A stretch of DNA of 6,390 nt, taken from contig JAIRKG010000143.1 in NCBI GenBank assembly GCA_031260235.1, positions 1 through 6,390 on the forward strand, written 5' to 3'. Position 1 is the stretch's first letter, and each line of letters opens with the position of its first letter. Of the stretch, positions 5,665-6,390 are shown in pieces. The notes below the pieces were generated by a model. It saw only the letters and a program-made list of their open reading frames with translations. It had not been told where the DNA came from and searched no databases. A program made the translations under genes and the position numbers. Source of the DNA: Dysgonamonadaceae bacterium. GTDB taxonomy: Bacteria; Bacteroidota; Bacteroidia; Bacteroidales; Azobacteroidaceae.

Positions 5665-6390
5665 TTAATATGCCGCCTTCAATAATTCAACCAAAAATTT
5701 CCACCATTTCTCTACCGTTGCAATTTCCAACCTTTCGTCGGGAGAATGAGCGCCGAGAATCGTAGGTCCGCAGGAAATTATGTCCAATTTCGGGTTTTTA
5801 TCGAAAAACAATCCGCACTCCAATCCGGCGTGAATCGCAATCACTTTTGGTTTTTCCGCAAACAGTTTTTCAAAAATCTCCTTTGATATTTTCAAAACAG
5901 CCGAATCGGAATTGGGTTTCCACCCCGGATAACCTTCCGTAGCGCAGACTTCTGCTTTTGCTTGAAGGAATATGGCCTTTACCGTGTTGGCGACGTCCGT
6001 TTTCAACGACTCGGTCGAACTGCGCTGGCTGGTTGTTACCCTGATTGTGTCATTTCCCGCCATTTTCACGGAAGCAAGATTAGTTGAAGTTTCCACCAGT
6101 CCGGCAATTTCAAGGCTCATGCCAATCACACCGTGCGGCATGGCGTAAAGTGCGTTCAATAGAGCGTTTCCGGTTACGGCATCAATACAATACGCTGGTT
6201 TTTCGGCGGAATTGACCGAGATGGAAACGTTTTTATCAACTTTGGCTAATTCGGCGGAAAGATCGGCTTGTAAAACATTCAGCCATACGCTGACGTTTTC
6301 CTTGAAAGCACTGGGAACACCTGCCGTTGCCCGTGCCTCGCGGGCAATTGCGTTGTGGAGATTGCCGCCGTCAATATCTGCCAAAATTAC
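5665..6390 (-). CDS. pepD: Aminoacyl-histidine dipeptidase (PepD, peptidase family M20C), C-terminal half
   Basis: PepD is a metal-dependent cytosolic dipeptidase that cleaves Xaa-His dipeptides such as carnosine. The frame is open to the right edge, so the first half (of a family length near 480-490) lies outside. The 241 visible residues contain GGNLHNAIAREA (8-19), MPHGVIGMSLEIAGLVETSTNL (84-105, the central lid region), RSS (113-115), GYPGWKPN (143-150), IHAGLECG (176-183) and GAHSPDERLEI (203-213), whose His205 matches the C-terminal metal ligand of the family. The catalytic Asp/Glu and other metal ligands belong to the missing part. A TTG at 6382-6384 is not a start; the codons before it (Val, Ile) continue the family sequence. 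It ends TAA and converges on the tRNA gene. Confidence 0.93.
   Translation of the reverse strand, partial: VILADIDGGNLHNAIAREARATAGVPSAFKENVSVWLNVLQADLSAELAKVDKNVSISVNSAEKPAYCIDAVTGNALLNALYAMPHGVIGMSLEIAGLVETSTNLASVKMAGNDTIRVTTSQRSSTESLKTDVANTVKAIFLQAKAEVCATEGYPGWKPNSDSAVLKISKEIFEKLFAEKPKVIAIHAGLECGLFFDKNPKLDIISCGPTILGAHSPDERLEIATVEKWWKFLVELLKAAY

Noticed and set aside
5665..6384. pepD as a complete short gene starting at TTG 6384
   Set aside because: The codons upstream of the TTG stay open and fit the family, and the N-terminal metal ligands are absent, so this is a gene cut by the window edge.

Overview
The window looks like chromosomal DNA from a member of the Bacteroidota, most likely order Bacteroidales. 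Three things point there. The transketolase, RpiB, RRF and PepD sequences read like Bacteroidales family members. The gene order pyrH-frr-rsgA is one I associate with that group. Two intergenic sites match the Bacteroidota promoter pattern TTTG-N19/20-TAnnTTTG, and the genes lack recognisable Shine-Dalgarno sequences. No phage, plasmid, transposase, CRISPR or defence gene is visible.

Layout. Positions 1-354 are non-coding and repeat-rich. They hold a GC-rich 23/24-bp tandem array (1-134, possibly continuing off the left edge), then a large imperfect palindrome (190-288) with CGTCATTGCGAG/CTCGCAATGACG arms, then a diverged second copy of its right arm (298-344). Positions 355-5275 hold five minus-strand genes, which in transcription order are tkt (transketolase), rpiB (ribose-5-phosphate isomerase B), pyrH (UMP kinase), frr (ribosome recycling factor) and rsgA (ribosome small-subunit GTPase). 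Gaps between them are 64, 39, 84 and 54 bp, and a well-formed promoter lies just upstream of tkt. Positions 5276-5462 are a divergent promoter region. A tRNA with anticodon CAT (most likely Met) is at 5463-5539 on the plus strand. A 125-bp convergent gap follows, then the C-terminal half of a minus-strand aminoacyl-histidine dipeptidase (pepD) running off the right edge.

How the genes fit together. Transketolase and RpiB interconvert pentose phosphates and supply ribose-5-phosphate, the precursor of PRPP and hence UMP. PyrH phosphorylates UMP. Frr and RsgA recycle ribosomes and mature the 30S subunit. The run therefore joins pentose-phosphate and nucleotide supply to ribosome function and could be one growth-linked transcription unit, though this is inferred from spacing and strand only.

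The genes themselves are ordinary housekeeping genes. The parts worth a second look are non-coding: the tandem array with its 70-bp higher-order period, the palindromic element beside it, and a 15-bp near-perfect hairpin with a competing alternative fold between tkt and rpiB. I found no convincing new multi-gene system.
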